A stretch of 64,000 nucleotides of DNA from Gordionus sp. m RMFG-2023 (GCF_954871325.1 NC_088775.1:65821561-65885560), one strand, 5' to 3'; numbered from the stretch's first letter, positions 12,031 through 22,524 are shown. The notes: generated by a model from the letters alone, not told the origin. Numbers and translations are program-made.

Positions 12031-12767
12031 GGAATTTCGATTAAGTTCATGTTAACAAAATTTCCGTTAAATAGAGTTTAAAATTCCTGAACCCGAATTA
12101 AATCCTAAATCTAGTAGATATTTTTCTCTTAATATTGAACAATAGTTAAAAATAAAATGTTAAGATCTAAACATGCCCATTAAGAGAAATATGATGATCA
12201 AAAATTTTATACGAGTAACCATATTTATTTTTTACCCCCGCTCCCAAGTCAAACTTATATACACCATATTTAGATAGAACTAGACTTATTTGATACCAAT
12301 CCATCATATCAATATTTGGTGCCGATAATAATCCTAATCTTCGTAGTAATTGCCATAGAGGTGGCGCTTGGTTTGCTAATTATTCAATTGTTCTAATTAG
12401 CTATCGATTGATGCCTCTAATAATCATATATTTATATACCTTAACAAGGTCAAGAAAAAACAACTTAAAATATATTGGTTGTGCTTGTGGTTTATGCTCA
12501 TTGCTAGTTAGGCGATTTTAGACTTAAGCCACGGTTCTAAGTTTTACACAATTAACCAATAAATAACACTTATATAAGCAATTGAGTTTCATAAAATTTA
12601 ATAAACTATTTATTGAGTTTACGACTCAAATTCAAACTCGAGTCGCGACTTGAGTTTACGACTCAAGTTCTTAACTCGAGTCGTAAAAATGAGTCGACTA
12701 ATCAACTCAAAACTACTCAAATAGAGTTGTAGTTAAGCCGACTCGGCTGAGTCGTTTAACAACACTA

Positions 12768-13617
12768 TATATGATATATATTCTAAAAATTAGCTATAGC
12801 TATCAAAATTTTTTTTTTGATCAAACCTAAATAATATTTCTAATTTCTTTCCTGTATTAGGTACCTCTTCGTATGAACCTTTATGAAAAAACGTCAAATG
12901 ACTTAAAATGGCCACAGATATATTTGAAGCGATTATAATATTTGTATAATTTTGAAACATTATAACAGATTAGACAAATAAATTAAAAAATGCTTTTTAT
13001 TTTATTTTAAATTAAATTTAAATATAAATTACGATATAGTAATTAATATCTATATTATAATTTTCCGATGTCCTCACTACGTCATCGTGAGGTCATGCAT
13101 CGCAACGTCATGTCATCGGTACGTATTTTTTTTATTTGTTGATTTTATTTATTTATTTTATACAAACAGATTATCCTACCAACAGTCTTAATTTATTTTT
13201 AAATAGATTATATTTTTTATTATTTTTAGCGATTATTACTTTTAGCGATTTAAAACGGGAACTGACTTTTAAAACTATTTCTATTATTTATGTGGCACGC
13301 TCCATAAAATAGCAATAATAACTTAAGGGAATCATTTATTATTTATGTCATATATAAAATTTTAAATATTTATTATATCTTTTGTAAACTATAATAAAAA
13401 TAATATTGTTCCAATCGCGATTATAATAAGATTAAACATATGTATTGCAATATATAAATATGACTATTAAAAATGAAAAGAAGGTTTAATGCATGTTAAC
13501 TATATAAATAAAATATCAGTGACGAAACAATATGATGAAGTTTATATAACAAAAATATAATAACTATAAATTTTGAAATTGACGTATACCACTTCTGGCA
13601 AACCCGACTATATATAT
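12768..13617. other. AT-rich DNA without a recognisable gene
   Basis: No exon, repeat or element could be supported. CATCGTGAGGTCATGCATCG near 13085 is a locally GC-richer patch of unknown nature. Confidence 0.5.
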
Positions 13618-14506
13618 CAGAGACCTGCAGAGGCACCATTTGCACGGCCCGGCCCGGTTTTAAATTTTTTAGGCCCGGCCCGGCTCGGCCCTGATATTTT
13701 TTAAAAAATTTTTTTACGGCTCGGCTCGGCCCGGCCCGGATTTAAAGATTAAAGGCCCGGATAAATTTAAAAAAAATGGATTTACCATCACATTTATGTC
13801 TTTTTAGATGTGATGTACCATGTTTATAATTATAAGATAATATACTTGAACAATTCTTACATTGTACGTAGCCAATGTTTTTTTATTTTCATCTATGATG
13901 ATGTTAAATTTAGCCCATATTTCAGATTTTAAATTATTATTTGTATTTCTAAAAGAATAAATATTATTTTTAATTTTATTAATTATATCATTAGTATTTT
14001 GTGCCATGATATTCCTTTATTTGATTGTTTTGGTAAATATTCTAAAAATTTAGATATGAATTATAAAAAATATATTATTAATACTTGAATATTGGGGCTT
14101 ATTTAAGATATTCCTTTATTTGATTGTTTTGGTAAAATATGTTGATATGATAAAAAAATATATTAATACTTTGAATAAATTTGCAGGAAATTAATAATTA
14201 GATCGATCTGTGGGTGTTAGGTATGTTAACCATCACCCAATATTATATTAATCATAACTATAATATAATATAATCTTATAACCATTAACTCATAATGTAA
14301 AAATTTTTATAAAATATTAAGGCCCGGCCCGGCCCGGGTTTAACAATCTTAGGCCCGGCCCGGATATATTTAAAAAAAAATTTTTAGGCCTGGCCCGGCC
14401 CGGATATATTAAAAAAAAATTTTTTAGGCCCGGCCCGGGTATATTTAAAAAATTTAAAATACGGCCCGGCCCGGGCCGGGCTTAGGGTCGGGCCTGCAGG
14501 TCTCTG
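13618..14506 (-). mobile_element. hAT element with GGCCCGG subterminal repeats and ATATATAT target duplication
   Basis: The left end CAGAGACCTGCAG and the right end CCTGCAGGTCTCTG are inverted. The flanking octamers 13610-13617 and 14507-14514 are both ATATATAT. That is exact but simple sequence, so weaker than it looks. Both subterminal zones are packed with GGCCCGGCCC. A BED-type transposase start lies inside on the minus strand. The 889-bp element is an internally deleted derivative and sits inside the 3' part of the MULE/FLYWCH gene. Confidence 0.85.
13804..14007 (-). pseudogene. BED zinc-finger N-terminus of a hAT transposase, broken
   Basis: 67 codons starting at an ATG near the right end of the element. 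SEIWAKFNIIIDENKKTLA is the opening of a BED finger (aromatic residues W and F, then the first Cys pair). A neighbouring frame downstream reads GYVQCKNC, the expected first zinc pair, so one frame change has broken the finger. The remainder of the transposase is deleted. In intact relatives this domain binds the element's terminal repeats. Confidence 0.6.
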
Positions 14507-14509
14507 ATA

Positions 14510-15196
14510 TATATTAGGATCAATAATAATGTTAACCTTTATTTTTTTATGTTTAACTGGCAATAAATAAAATGTGTGCACAAATAATTAGAGTATGATT
14601 AACTAAAATAGAAATAGTATAAAATTGTTTAAATATTTTAGGCGAGGCATTAAAAGTGCCGTCTAAAAAATTTTTTTCAGCCAAACAAAGGCGTGATAAA
14701 AGTGTATTAGTTGTAAAAATATATAATCTGTTATCGTCACTGTTAAAAAATAAAAATGTTCTCCTATCAATTCTAAATTTATGTTCATCGCGTAAAATTA
14801 TACTGAAATTATTAAGAGGAAATGGAGGTCTGGTTGACTGAACCACACGCCCCATTATTGAATTCACCGCCAAAAATGTTGGCAAAGTGATTTAAACAAA
14901 ATACATCCAATTTACGAATGTGCATTACTTTCTGGTAAATTTTGTTAATCTGATCTTTGAATTTATTAATTGTGACTAGAAGATGAGAGTGTTCTTCGTA
15001 ATCACCATGATTATGTGTTTGGATCATAGTAAAATGTGCCCTAAATTTACCTCTCCCCTTACATGTTTTTTTTGTAATATAAGTCGCCATAATCAGAAAG
15101 TATAAATATTTGTTAGAATAGATAATATTTTTGTTATATTTTGATTTAATCAAACTATATTGAACCATTTGATTGTTAGAATTGTTTTGAATAATT
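14510..15196 (-). CDS. MULE-type transposase exon: second FLYWCH finger and start of the DDE core (3' part of the FLYWCH gene)
   Basis: Two minus-strand frames make up this stretch. The first (down to 14812) begins VQYSLIKSKYNK and has TCKGRGKF and HNHGDYEEH, the C..GR...H.H end of a FLYWCH zinc finger. The second (14885-14553) has YIFTTNTLLSRL and NFLDGTFNASPKIFKQFYTI; DGTF carries the first catalytic aspartate of MULE transposases. A further frame near 14570 continues with YLLPVKHKK, as in MULE relatives (VLLPNK). Beyond it the GGCCCGG hAT element cuts in. Family knowledge: FLYWCH plus this core is the standard Mutator-like layout in animals. At least two frame changes indicate decay. The 5' portion of the exon lies beyond the MITE, at 15600-15608. 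Confidence 0.7.
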
Positions 15197-15599
15197 CAGA
15201 GTTCTACATTTGCTCAAAATAAAAAGATCTTCAAAGATCTGAAGAATTTGAAGATCTTTTATTTTTTTAAAATTTTATGTAACGATCTTCAAAGATCTTC
15301 ATGATATTTATTTTTTTACCCCTTTATTAAAAGCCCAGATGTTTTTCAATTTTATTAATATAATATTTCTTATATGTTTTATACCTCTCCTCCTGCCTTG
15401 ATGAAAATTGAAAAATATCTGGGCTTTTAATAAAGGGGTAAAAAAATAAATATCATGAAGATCTTTGAAGATCGTTACCTACACAAAATTTTTAAAAAAT
15501 AAAAGATCTTCAAATTTTACGATCTTCAAAGATCTTGCTCAAATTTTTGAGCTAGATCTCGCTCAAAAATCTTCAAAGAAGATCTTTTGTACAACTCTG
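15197..15599. mobile_element. foldback hAT MITE with AGATCTTCAAAGATCT repeats, exact 8-bp target duplication
   Basis: The ends CAGAGTTCTAC and GTACAACTCTG are inverted, and the flanking octamers are both GAATAATT (15189-15196 and 15600-15607). Nearly the whole 403 bp is one palindrome: AAAGCCCAGATGTTTTTCAA near 15332 is mirrored by ATCTGGGCTTTTAATAAAGG near 15418, around a short central loop. AGATCTTC/GAAGATCT units fill both subterminal zones. It has no coding capacity. It sits inside an exon of the FLYWCH gene. Confidence 0.93.
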
Positions 15600-15608
15600 G
15601 AATAATTG
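15600..15608 (-). CDS. 5' tip of the second-FLYWCH exon, cut off by the MITE
   Basis: TTTTTATACAGAG is a 3' splice site. The first bases after it, CAATTATT, are in the phase (two bases, then codons) that leads, across the MITE, into the VQYSLIKSK frame. The insertion therefore split one exon. This is inference from frame and splice phase. Confidence 0.45.
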
Positions 15609-15651
15609 CTCTGTATAAAAATGATATAAATATCTAAAAGATATTATTTAC

Positions 15652-15681
15652 TTGGACTAATGGTATTTCTGTTATGGGCAT
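15652..15681 (-). CDS. 30-bp phase 1-1 exon of the FLYWCH gene
   Basis: Bounded by GAAATAG| and |GTAAAT. Reads AHNRNTISP between the two split codons. It ends in ISP|, like the repeats of the preceding exon (NSP|). A longer version using the upstream AACAAAG acceptor would contain a stop. Small, so less certain than its neighbours. Confidence 0.4.
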
Positions 15682-15745
15682 CTATTTCATCCAAGGTTCA
15701 TAACTTTGTTAAAAAATAGATAGTACCAATATAATTGAAATTTAC

Positions 15746-15832
15746 CTGGACTATTTGTGTTATCCAAAATTGGACTATTTGTGTTATCCAAAATTGGACT
15801 ATTTGTGTTGTCCAAAACTTGTAGATTAATAG
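15746..15832 (-). CDS. 87-bp phase 1-1 exon with three LDNTNSPI repeats
   Basis: Between the acceptor TTTTTCAAAG| and the donor |GTAAATTTC the frame reads INLQVLDNTNSPILDNTNSP and so on, with an exact 24-bp unit repeated three times in frame. Its length is 2 + 84 + 1, so the exon starts and ends in phase 1 and can be skipped or copied without shifting the frame. This is probably a flexible linker between the two FLYWCH fingers. The repeated unit keeps the frame, which supports past translation. Confidence 0.6.
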
Positions 15833-15959
15833 CTTTGAAAAATTATTGTAAATATTAATTTGATATTTTACTTATGGCATTCTGTAGTACATACATTTGA
15901 TACTATAATATAAATACAATTAAGGATATAATTTTTTAAACTGGATGAAAAAAAATGAG

Positions 15960-16075
15960 ATATTTGTCTGTGTAGAGGTCCATTAATTGAGCTTTGTCGG
16001 CTAAAATATATTTATATTTTATATTTAGCTATAAATCACTGTGTTGATATCGATATATATCTTTTCTTAGGGCAA
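15960..16075 (-). pseudogene. degenerate third copy of the 60-bp exon
   Basis: GACAAAGCTCAATTAATGG and GACCTC after ATATTTTAG align with the exons at 16140-16199 and 16293-16352 (GGTCAAT..GTGGACCTCCC). No GT donor follows at the expected place. It looks like a decayed unit of the same tandem exon series. Confidence 0.4.
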
Positions 16076-16139
16076 TCGGAGTCTGTATAAAGAAATAAAA
16101 ATTTGAGTATTTAAGATTAAATATATCAAAATTATTTAC

Positions 16140-16199
16140 CTTGAACAGGGAGGTTCACAAATTGACCTTGAGAATAACTTGCTAGACTTTGAGAATCAT
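16140..16199 (-). CDS. 60-bp phase 1-1 exon (copy A) of the FLYWCH gene
   Basis: Acceptor AAATAG|, donor |GTAAAT. The frame reads DSQSLASYSQGQFVNLPVQ. It differs from copy B at several codons (S/G, Q/R, F/S, N/D) with no stop and no length change. That is more than expected of random decay and suggests the duplicate was translated for a time. Role unknown; it would encode a polar linker after the first FLYWCH finger. Confidence 0.6.
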
Positions 16200-16292
16200 C
16201 TATTTAAATTGGATTTGATTTTATAATATGTGATATAATATTTTTGCCTAAAATTTGAGTATTTAAGATTAATATAAATCAAAATTATTTAC

Positions 16293-16352
16293 TTTGAACA
16301 GGGAGGTCCACAGATTGACCTCGAGAATAACCTGCTAGACTTTGAGAATCAT
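16293..16352 (-). CDS. 60-bp phase 1-1 exon (copy B) of the FLYWCH gene
   Basis: Acceptor TATATAG|, donor |GTAAAT. The frame reads DSQSLAGYSRGQSVDLPVQ. It is exactly the length and phase of copy A and lies immediately downstream (minus strand) of the FLYWCH exon, which also ends in phase 1, so splicing FLYWCH exon to B to A keeps the frame. Confidence 0.6.
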
Positions 16353-16438
16353 CTATATAAATTGGATTTGAATTTATAATATGTGATATAATATTTTTAC
16401 CTAAAATTTGTGTATTTAAGATTATATATATTAATTAC

Positions 16439-16607
16439 TTTGGATTGGTTTGCAAGTTTCGAAATGATTTATGGTGATGCTAAATTCAGTAACAATAAAT
16501 TTAGCTCTTCCTCCACATTTTCTTCTACAGGTGTAATATATTGCTTTCTTTCCAGATTGATGCAACACATAATCATATCCTCCATAAAATATACAATCTT
16601 TATTTTT
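16439..16607 (-). CDS. first FLYWCH zinc-finger exon
   Basis: Acceptor TTTTTAAG|, donor CAAA|GTAATT, 56 codons plus one base (ends in phase 1). The frame reads KDCIFYGGYDYVLHQSGKK, then YYTCRRKCGGRAKF, then NHFETCKPIQ. Seen: the aromatic F.G..Y start, two cysteines with GGRA just after the second, and a late histidine and cysteine. This is the layout of a FLYWCH-type finger (usual ligands C, C, H, H), with a late H..C pattern in place of H.H. FLYWCH fingers bind DNA and occur in MULE transposases and in host genes derived from them. The first exon was not found with confidence; ATGAAGATTAAAGAG near 16722 is a possible start. Confidence 0.65.
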
Positions 16608-16969
16608 CTTAAAAATATAAATTATTATATGTAAATTAAATAATATATACTTTAATTTCTAATTTTATAAGCTTTGATATTTGTTGTGAATTTCTCTCTA
16701 ACCTCTTTAATCTTCATAGTTACTATAATTAACTAATAATATGTTATCCAATCTTTGATTATCTTGGGTATTTTTGGGGAATCTTGGCTATTTTTTGGGA
16801 ATATAGTGGCCATTTATGGGAAATTTATCAATACAACAAAACACCTATTTCATAAAAAAATACTAACTAGAGGGACCTGGCCTTTATGGTTTAAAAATGG
16901 TATCGGTCAGATTCATTAATCTTTGTTTTGTCATCAAACTATTTAGCGTCAAATGGCAATTTTCTTTTT

Positions 16970-17355
16970 ATAAAATTTATCATATTTATAACATTCTTTT
17001 AGAATTTTAACAACATTAGAACATATGGATAAAATTATAAAGTAGTAGAATTAGAACAAGAACTATATTTATGGTAAATTATTTAAATTTTCTAATAGAT
17101 ATCATTATATATTTATAACAATCTTTTAGAATTTTAATACATTAGAACATATGGATAAAATTATAAACTATTAGTAGAATTAGAACAAGAACAATAATTA
17201 TGGTAAATTATTTATATTTTCTAATATATAACATTATATATTTATAACAATCTTTTAGAATTTTAACAACATTAAAACATATAGATAAAATCATAAACTA
17301 GTAGAATTAGAACAAGAACAATAATTATGGTAAATTATTTATATTTTCTGATAGA
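16970..17355. repeat. tandem repeat, about 125-bp unit, three copies
   Basis: Units carry CTTTTAGAATTTTAACAACA, GAACATATGGATAAAATTAT and AATTATGGTAAATTATTTA, in three head-to-tail copies. Non-coding. Confidence 0.85.
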
Positions 17356-17359
17356 TATC

Positions 17360-18510
17360 TGTAAAATGTCCATATAAGCATTTCAAATTCACAAAAAATT
17401 GTTCATTTAAAAAATAACAAATATAAATGCTATTTGATTTCATATATATATATAGTTAAAATTTATACCCATTAATTGTAAATGTATTTATATTTGCCGA
17501 TTTGTAATATATTTACTTTACACTTAAATAGATTTAAAAAAAATTGTTTACCTTTACACTTTCTATCTATATAGATGATATTGAAATTGACTATTAAAAT
17601 ATAACGTAAATGATATCCGTTAAAAAGTTGTAAATTATTAATTTTTTTAATTTAATTTATAATTTAATTTATTAATAATTTTATAATTAAATTTAATTAA
17701 TAATTTTATAATTAAATTATTTTATTAAGAAGAATAAATTAAATTAATTCATTTTATAAAAAATTATATTTAAGATATTATATTATTAAGGAATTTTATG
17801 GATCTATAAATAGTAATTATATAATTTCACTTTTGTCTAGACTTATCATTGGCTTATATTTCATTTCTTAAAAAATTTGTTTGGTTTCACCTTTTTTTAT
17901 ATATAAACCTCTTTTTAAAAAATATGAATTATAGTTAACAGTTTTAGTATAAAACATTATTATAACTTTCACATTCTTTCTTTCAAATTATTGTTTAAGA
18001 TATGTGCAAACATTTTTGGGGGACAGGGGGTAAAGAGAGAACTAAGGAAGACATTTTTTAATAGTTTAAAATGATATTTACAAAAAGTGACATATTTCTG
18101 AAGGGGGGGGGGAATTTCCCCTTGTCCTCCCCCCTGGCTACGCCTATGAATTAATTTAATATTATAAATTATTTTATAGATGATTATATATTTAAATATA
18201 TTCTTCCTATATTTTATTTAATTAAATATAATTTTTTATATATTTAAATATTTTAAATATAATTAATATTACATATAAATATTATTACATATTTATATAT
18301 TATTTAAATATTATTTATATAAAATTTAATATTACTTTATTTCTATATTTAAATATCACTTTATATATATTTAAATATTTTATATATAATTAAATATTCA
18401 TAGATATATATTGCATAAATTATAATATAAATAAAATTTAATAAATTAAAAATGTCTTGTTTGTATTAACCGCTGTGAGAATATTTAGGCCCGAACCTTA
18501 AAAATATGAA
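17360..18510. other. AT-rich DNA with one degraded GGCTACGCC-type element end
   Basis: Mostly simple AT sequence. CCCCCTGGCTACGCCTATG ends at 18148 and resembles the common hAT/MITE terminus CAGTGGCGTAGCCAGG in reverse. CATTGGCTTATA at 17847 might be the other end, but no target duplication is visible. Confidence 0.4.
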
Positions 18511-18511
18511 C

Positions 18512-18830
18512 CCCTTTATTTAACAGCAATAAATGGTGTCATATAAAGTTATTTTATTTTTTTATTCAACACGCTTGTTTTTTTTCCTTTAACAAACAAA
18601 TATTAAAAAAAAGTTGTTTATTATTTTTTTTAATAAATTTTTTTTTACGTATTTTAATAAATTTTTTTACGTATTTTTTTTATCCAATGGAAAAAATAGT
18701 AATTTTAAAATTGATGCTTATTTAATATATTTTTATTTAATAGAAATTAAGATATAATTTAGAACTAAAAGATTTTTCTACTTTAAAAGAGTTTGTAAGT
18801 AATTATGAGAAGAATACCTTATCAAATTAT
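18512..18830. repeat. left arm of a 310-bp inverted repeat
   Basis: TTAACAGCAATAAATGGTGT through GTAATTATGAGAAGAAT is repeated in reverse at 20755-21075 with high identity. Each arm contains a coding-like exon with its own TTTAATAG acceptor. The loop is about 1.9 kb. Confidence 0.9.
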
Positions 18831-18841
18831 TATATTTAAAA
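18746..18841 (+). pseudogene. C-terminal exon copy 1 (LRYNLELKDFSTLKEFVSNY)
   Basis: Behind the acceptor TTTTTATTTAATAG| one frame reads LRYNLELKDFSTLKEFVSNY, then EKNTLSNYYI and a stop. The twin on the other strand at 20730-20790 reads LRYNLELKDFSTLKQVVSNY. The conserved part ends where the inverted repeat ends, so this copy has a foreign tail and is probably the derived duplicate. I do not recognise the protein. It is a charged, helical segment, probably a host exon. Confidence 0.45.
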
Positions 18842-20690
18842 CATTTATATTCCAATTGTTAAAATTTTTTATAGATGTTGAGGAATATAACAATATTCCC
18901 AAACAATAGGGTCAATTAATGGGATTAATTGAATGTCTTATTTAATCATGAATTAGGTTTTTATTATAATCTTTTGATACAATTAAAAATGTAATATTTC
19001 ATTATATAAATTAACCTTCATGCAATTTTGTCATATAATGTTAATAAAGTAAAACAACCTATATATCCTGGTACACCAGACTTGTTATGCTTTTCATATT
19101 TATATAGATGCATGGCCTAAGCTTAATGTTCTAAGATTTATAAATACAATTTTTTATTTTAATCGTAAGGTGAATGTAATATCAAAATTTACTAAATAAT
19201 ATTTATTCAGTTTGATATTTTATATATAAAAGTAAAATATTTTTGTTAGCTTATTAAGACATGGTGACAGATTTCTTAGTCAAATCCCAAATATGCTATT
19301 ATTTTTTTACATAACATAAAAATAAATTGGCTGAAAGATACTAAAATAAATTGCAAGGGACTTGTGAAAAACATGAACATCAATGTCTACAGCTTATTCT
19401 TATGTCATTGAAAATTTAGGAAAGGCTTCAAATTTTGATCTCTTCAATAAATTGTTTCAAATAATTCTTAATATTATAACTTTGCTAATTATGTTACTCC
19501 TAATATTTCTATTTATAGGATTTTCACAATCTGTTTTATACTTTGTTTAAATCATTTAAACCTAAAAATTTACTTTATTTTAATATTTATTATATTGTGT
19601 AATTCTTATAATATTTTTAATGGTGATCAGGCATTGCAAAAAACTATTCTATGAATCCTCCTATGAATATATCTTAAACAATATAATTTAACATAAAGAA
19701 TTATTTTAATTGTTTTTTTTGTCGAAAATATTGAATGTTTGTTATTTATAACACAAGAATCTATTTTATATTTTTTATTCTATATTTTAGAAATATATTG
19801 AAAATATATGTAGAAATAAAATTTGTAAGAATACAATAATATATTATAATTCTATATATATATAATTATAATTATGTATATAAATTGCTTTTTATTAGGT
19901 TTTTGAAATCTTGATTGTATTGTTTTCTGGAAGCTCTATTAGATTGTATTTGGTTCCTATATATTTTTAAATTTAATATAAACATTCTAAATATATAATT
20001 ATTTGTTTTATTTATGGTTTCCTAAAAAAATTTTGAAAGATTTTGAAGAGAAGTGTAGTCTAAAGTTTTGGTTGCTATAATTTTTATTATATAAAATAAA
20101 GGAAAAATGTTTACTATTTGGTAGCTTAATTTGAGTGCCTAATATATTTTTTGAAATATTTTGAGATAAAGAGAATTTGAATGCTATTTTTATTTAATAT
20201 TTAATAAAAATTAAAACACAAAATATACTAGCTGGAATAGTTTTTGACTGAGGGCTTAAATTTTTTGGTATATTTTGAAAATGATATTGGTAAAAATATA
20301 AGTTTGTTGCTATTTTTTTGTTAAGTAAAATGTTTACTCTCTGGTATCTTAACTTAAGTGCCTAACATATTTTTTGAAATAATTTGACTGCTAATGTATT
20401 TTAATAAACAATAAACATTTAATTTTTAGTGATACCATATAGTTGAGTGTTTTCTGTATTGGAATGTGGTAGGTTAATCGTTTCAGTCATATTTTGATTA
20501 GCTTGGGAAAAATCTTTTTTAAAATACATGTATATTATAATATCATTTTCAAAAATTGCTAACCGTGAAATATTTTATAATTTTTAAATAATACTCTTTT
20601 TTTGCATTTTTTTAGGCCTTTTGTGAATTGATCCTCGTTTGTATTTTATGGGCATTTTCATATTTTTCATTATATTCTTATCCCATTCTT
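18842..20690. other. AT-rich loop between the inverted exon copies
   Basis: No gene recognised. A partial duplication (AATGTTTACTNTTGGTA..GAGTGCCTAATATATTTTTT) occurs near 20107 and 20331. The sequence looks like intron. Confidence 0.5.
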
Positions 20691-20795
20691 GTAAAACTAA
20701 TGAATTTTTATCTGAAATTAATCCTTTTTGAGAAGAATAATGAGCTGATGATTATTCTTCTCATAATTACTCACAACCTGTTTTAAAGTAGAAAA
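20670..20795 (-). CDS. C-terminal exon copy 2 (LRYNLELKDFSTLKQVVSNY), probable source copy
   Basis: On the minus strand, after TTTATTTAATAG|, the frame reads ELRYNLELKDFSTLKQVVSN, then YEKNNHQLIILLKKD and a stop near 20725. About 35 codons with a natural charged ending. The partner at 18.75 kb shares the first 24 or so codons. No known domain recognised. It is plausibly the last exon of a host gene whose other exons lie to the right on the minus strand. Confidence 0.4.
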
Positions 20796-21075
20796 ATCTT
20801 TTAGTTCTAAATTATATCTTAATTCCTATTAAATAAAAATATATTAAATAAGCATCAATTTTAAAATTACCATTTTTTCCATTAGATAAAAAAAATACGT
20901 AAAAAAATTTATTAAAAAAAATACGTAAAAAAATTTATTAAAAAAAATACGTAAAAAAAAATTTATTAAAAAAAAATAATAAACAACTTTTTTTAATATT
21001 TGTTTGTAAAACAAGCGTGTTGAATAAAAAAATAAAATAACTTTATATGACACCATTTATTGCTGTTAAATAATG
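20755..21075. repeat. right arm of the 310-bp inverted repeat
   Basis: Reverse copy of 18512-18830. It includes a short internal tandem of AATTTATTAAAAAAAATACG units (three here, two in the left arm), a sign of repeat slippage after duplication. Confidence 0.9.
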
Positions 21076-21955
21076 GCTACAAATTAATCTTAATTTTATT
21101 CTTTCATATGGATTGGCTTATTGGGTATTTAAAATTATATACTGTTGTATATTTGAAATTACTGATGTATATTTAAAATTATTTACTGATATATATTTAA
21201 AATTATTTACTAATAATTTATCAATATAAAAATATAAGACTCTTAATTAATCATTAAATAAAAATTTCCACTCTACATGTAAGCTTCTCTACAATATCAA
21301 AAATTCTTAATTGCTTTGTGATTTTTTTAATCTTCTTTTAGCCTGCTATTGTCTGACCTCAGCTGGGCTGAGTTGTGCAGGTCATTACAAAACAGATCAA
21401 ATAAATTTTGTATCTTGCTAAATAAGTGTATTTTACATGAAAAAATTTATCTGATCATTATTTATAAAAAATAGAATATTGTGGATTGATATTATATTAA
21501 GTTAAATATTATATACTAGCACATCTCTTGTTAAAAAATGTCAGATCAATTAGAAATGTATTTATATTTTAATGAAAGGTGATAATAAAGTTTCTGTTAT
21601 TTTAATAAAATATGTTAGTTAAGTATATATTTTCACTATATACAAATTTTTTGGAAGATATTTGTAAATCTATCCATTTCATAATTGTTATATATATATG
21701 ATAATGTTTCAAAAAAATATTCACAATAGACAATCTTTTAAATACATTTTCATTTAAACATTCAATTTTGTAATATATGATGAATTTAATCTTTAGGTGA
21801 AGATTTAAAATAATTATTTTGAGGTTACTGCCCTACAATTCACATAACAAGAAATTTTTGGATCATTAATTTATACAATTTCTTAAATAAATATGTAATT
21901 TTAAATTTTTATTATTGTGCATGTATTGTAATTTTTTTGTGATACTTAAATTAAT
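21076..21955. other. AT-rich DNA, no gene
   Basis: Simple repeats of TATATTTAAAATTATTTACT near 21150-21210. Nothing else identified. Confidence 0.5.
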
Positions 21956-21959
21956 ATAG

Positions 21960-22180
21960 GCCATTTTATAACAAATTGATATAAAAAGACATATTTTTAA
22001 CTGACCCCTTTTAATATTGTTAAAAATTTCTGGAATTATTTGTAAATAAAATGAGGATGCCATCTATTACAGCTTACTAGCACACCTGATTCCTGAAATA
22101 TTAGGCTCATAGGTGCAAAATAGAGCCAAACTATTTATATTAAAAAAATATATAATATATAATATTGTAGGTAAAAAAAA
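21960..22180. repeat. interspersed repeat, inverted relative to 26610-26900
   Basis: CACACCTGATTCCTGAAATA and GGCTCATAGGTGCAAAA match, in reverse, GGTGTATTAGAGAG / TTGCACCTATGAGCC at 26730-26770. Weaker similarity continues on one side (GACCCCTTT, TGGAATTATT). Together they may bracket an old element of about 4.7 kb, or be two independent copies. Confidence 0.6.
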
Positions 22181-22524
22181 TTAAGGCCATTTCCAGATAA
22201 CATTTTTTCAAAGCGGTTTTTGGGTAATGCTACCAGCTTTCCAAAAAAAAAGCTAACTTGTCGAATTAATTTTTTTTATATAATATGATATTGAAAAATA
22301 ACAACCCAGAGCTACATTTCAAGCCATTTAATCATTATTAAAATCATACCAGTTTTTTTATATTTATGATAAAAAAGTAGGGATCTGGATTGTTTTTTTT
22401 ATATAGAAAAAATTAATTAAACAAGTTAGTATCCTTTGTTTGGAAATTAAAAAAAAATGCTGCATACATTACCCCAAAACTGCTTTGAAAAAACGTTGTG
22501 TGGAAATGACCTAATAGTATACAC

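Larger units (their letters stand above)
9010..12767 (+). mobile_element. hAT element (copy 2) with AGTCGACT ends and one array monomer inside
   Basis: The left subterminal zone (9010-9390) has repeated GACTTGAGTCGACTAGAGGACGA-type units in the orientation opposite to those of 1440-2205. The right zone (12600-12767) ends in TCGTTTAACAACACTA, the reverse of the hAT terminus TAGTGTTGTTAAACGA. Between them lie about 1.5 copies (9690-9866) of the monomer that forms the arrays at 27.2-31.05 and 36.88-38.7 kb, a possible transposase ORF (9890-10135) and a hAT C-terminus (11310-11502). The outermost left terminus is decayed. A younger hAT element is inserted at 10200-11277. Because 12030-12767 repeats 880-2205 directly, the family has at least two copies here. 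Confidence 0.55.
16098..16430. repeat. 153-bp tandem duplication of exon plus intron, 2.2 copies
   Basis: 16098-16249 and 16250-16402 are about 90% identical, and a third partial copy begins at 16403 (TTGTGTATTTAAGATTA). Each unit holds one whole 60-bp exon with both splice sites, so this is exon duplication by tandem repeat. Confidence 0.9.

Noticed and set aside
880-12767. The two direct repeats as LTRs of the Gypsy fossil
   Set aside because: They contain hAT subterminal arrays and one ends in TTTAACAACACTA; neither has the ends expected of an LTR.
20844-21056. Minus-strand frame of 70 codons, Phe-rich
   Set aside because: Produced by the AATTTATTAAAAAAAATACG tandem units in the inverted-repeat arm.
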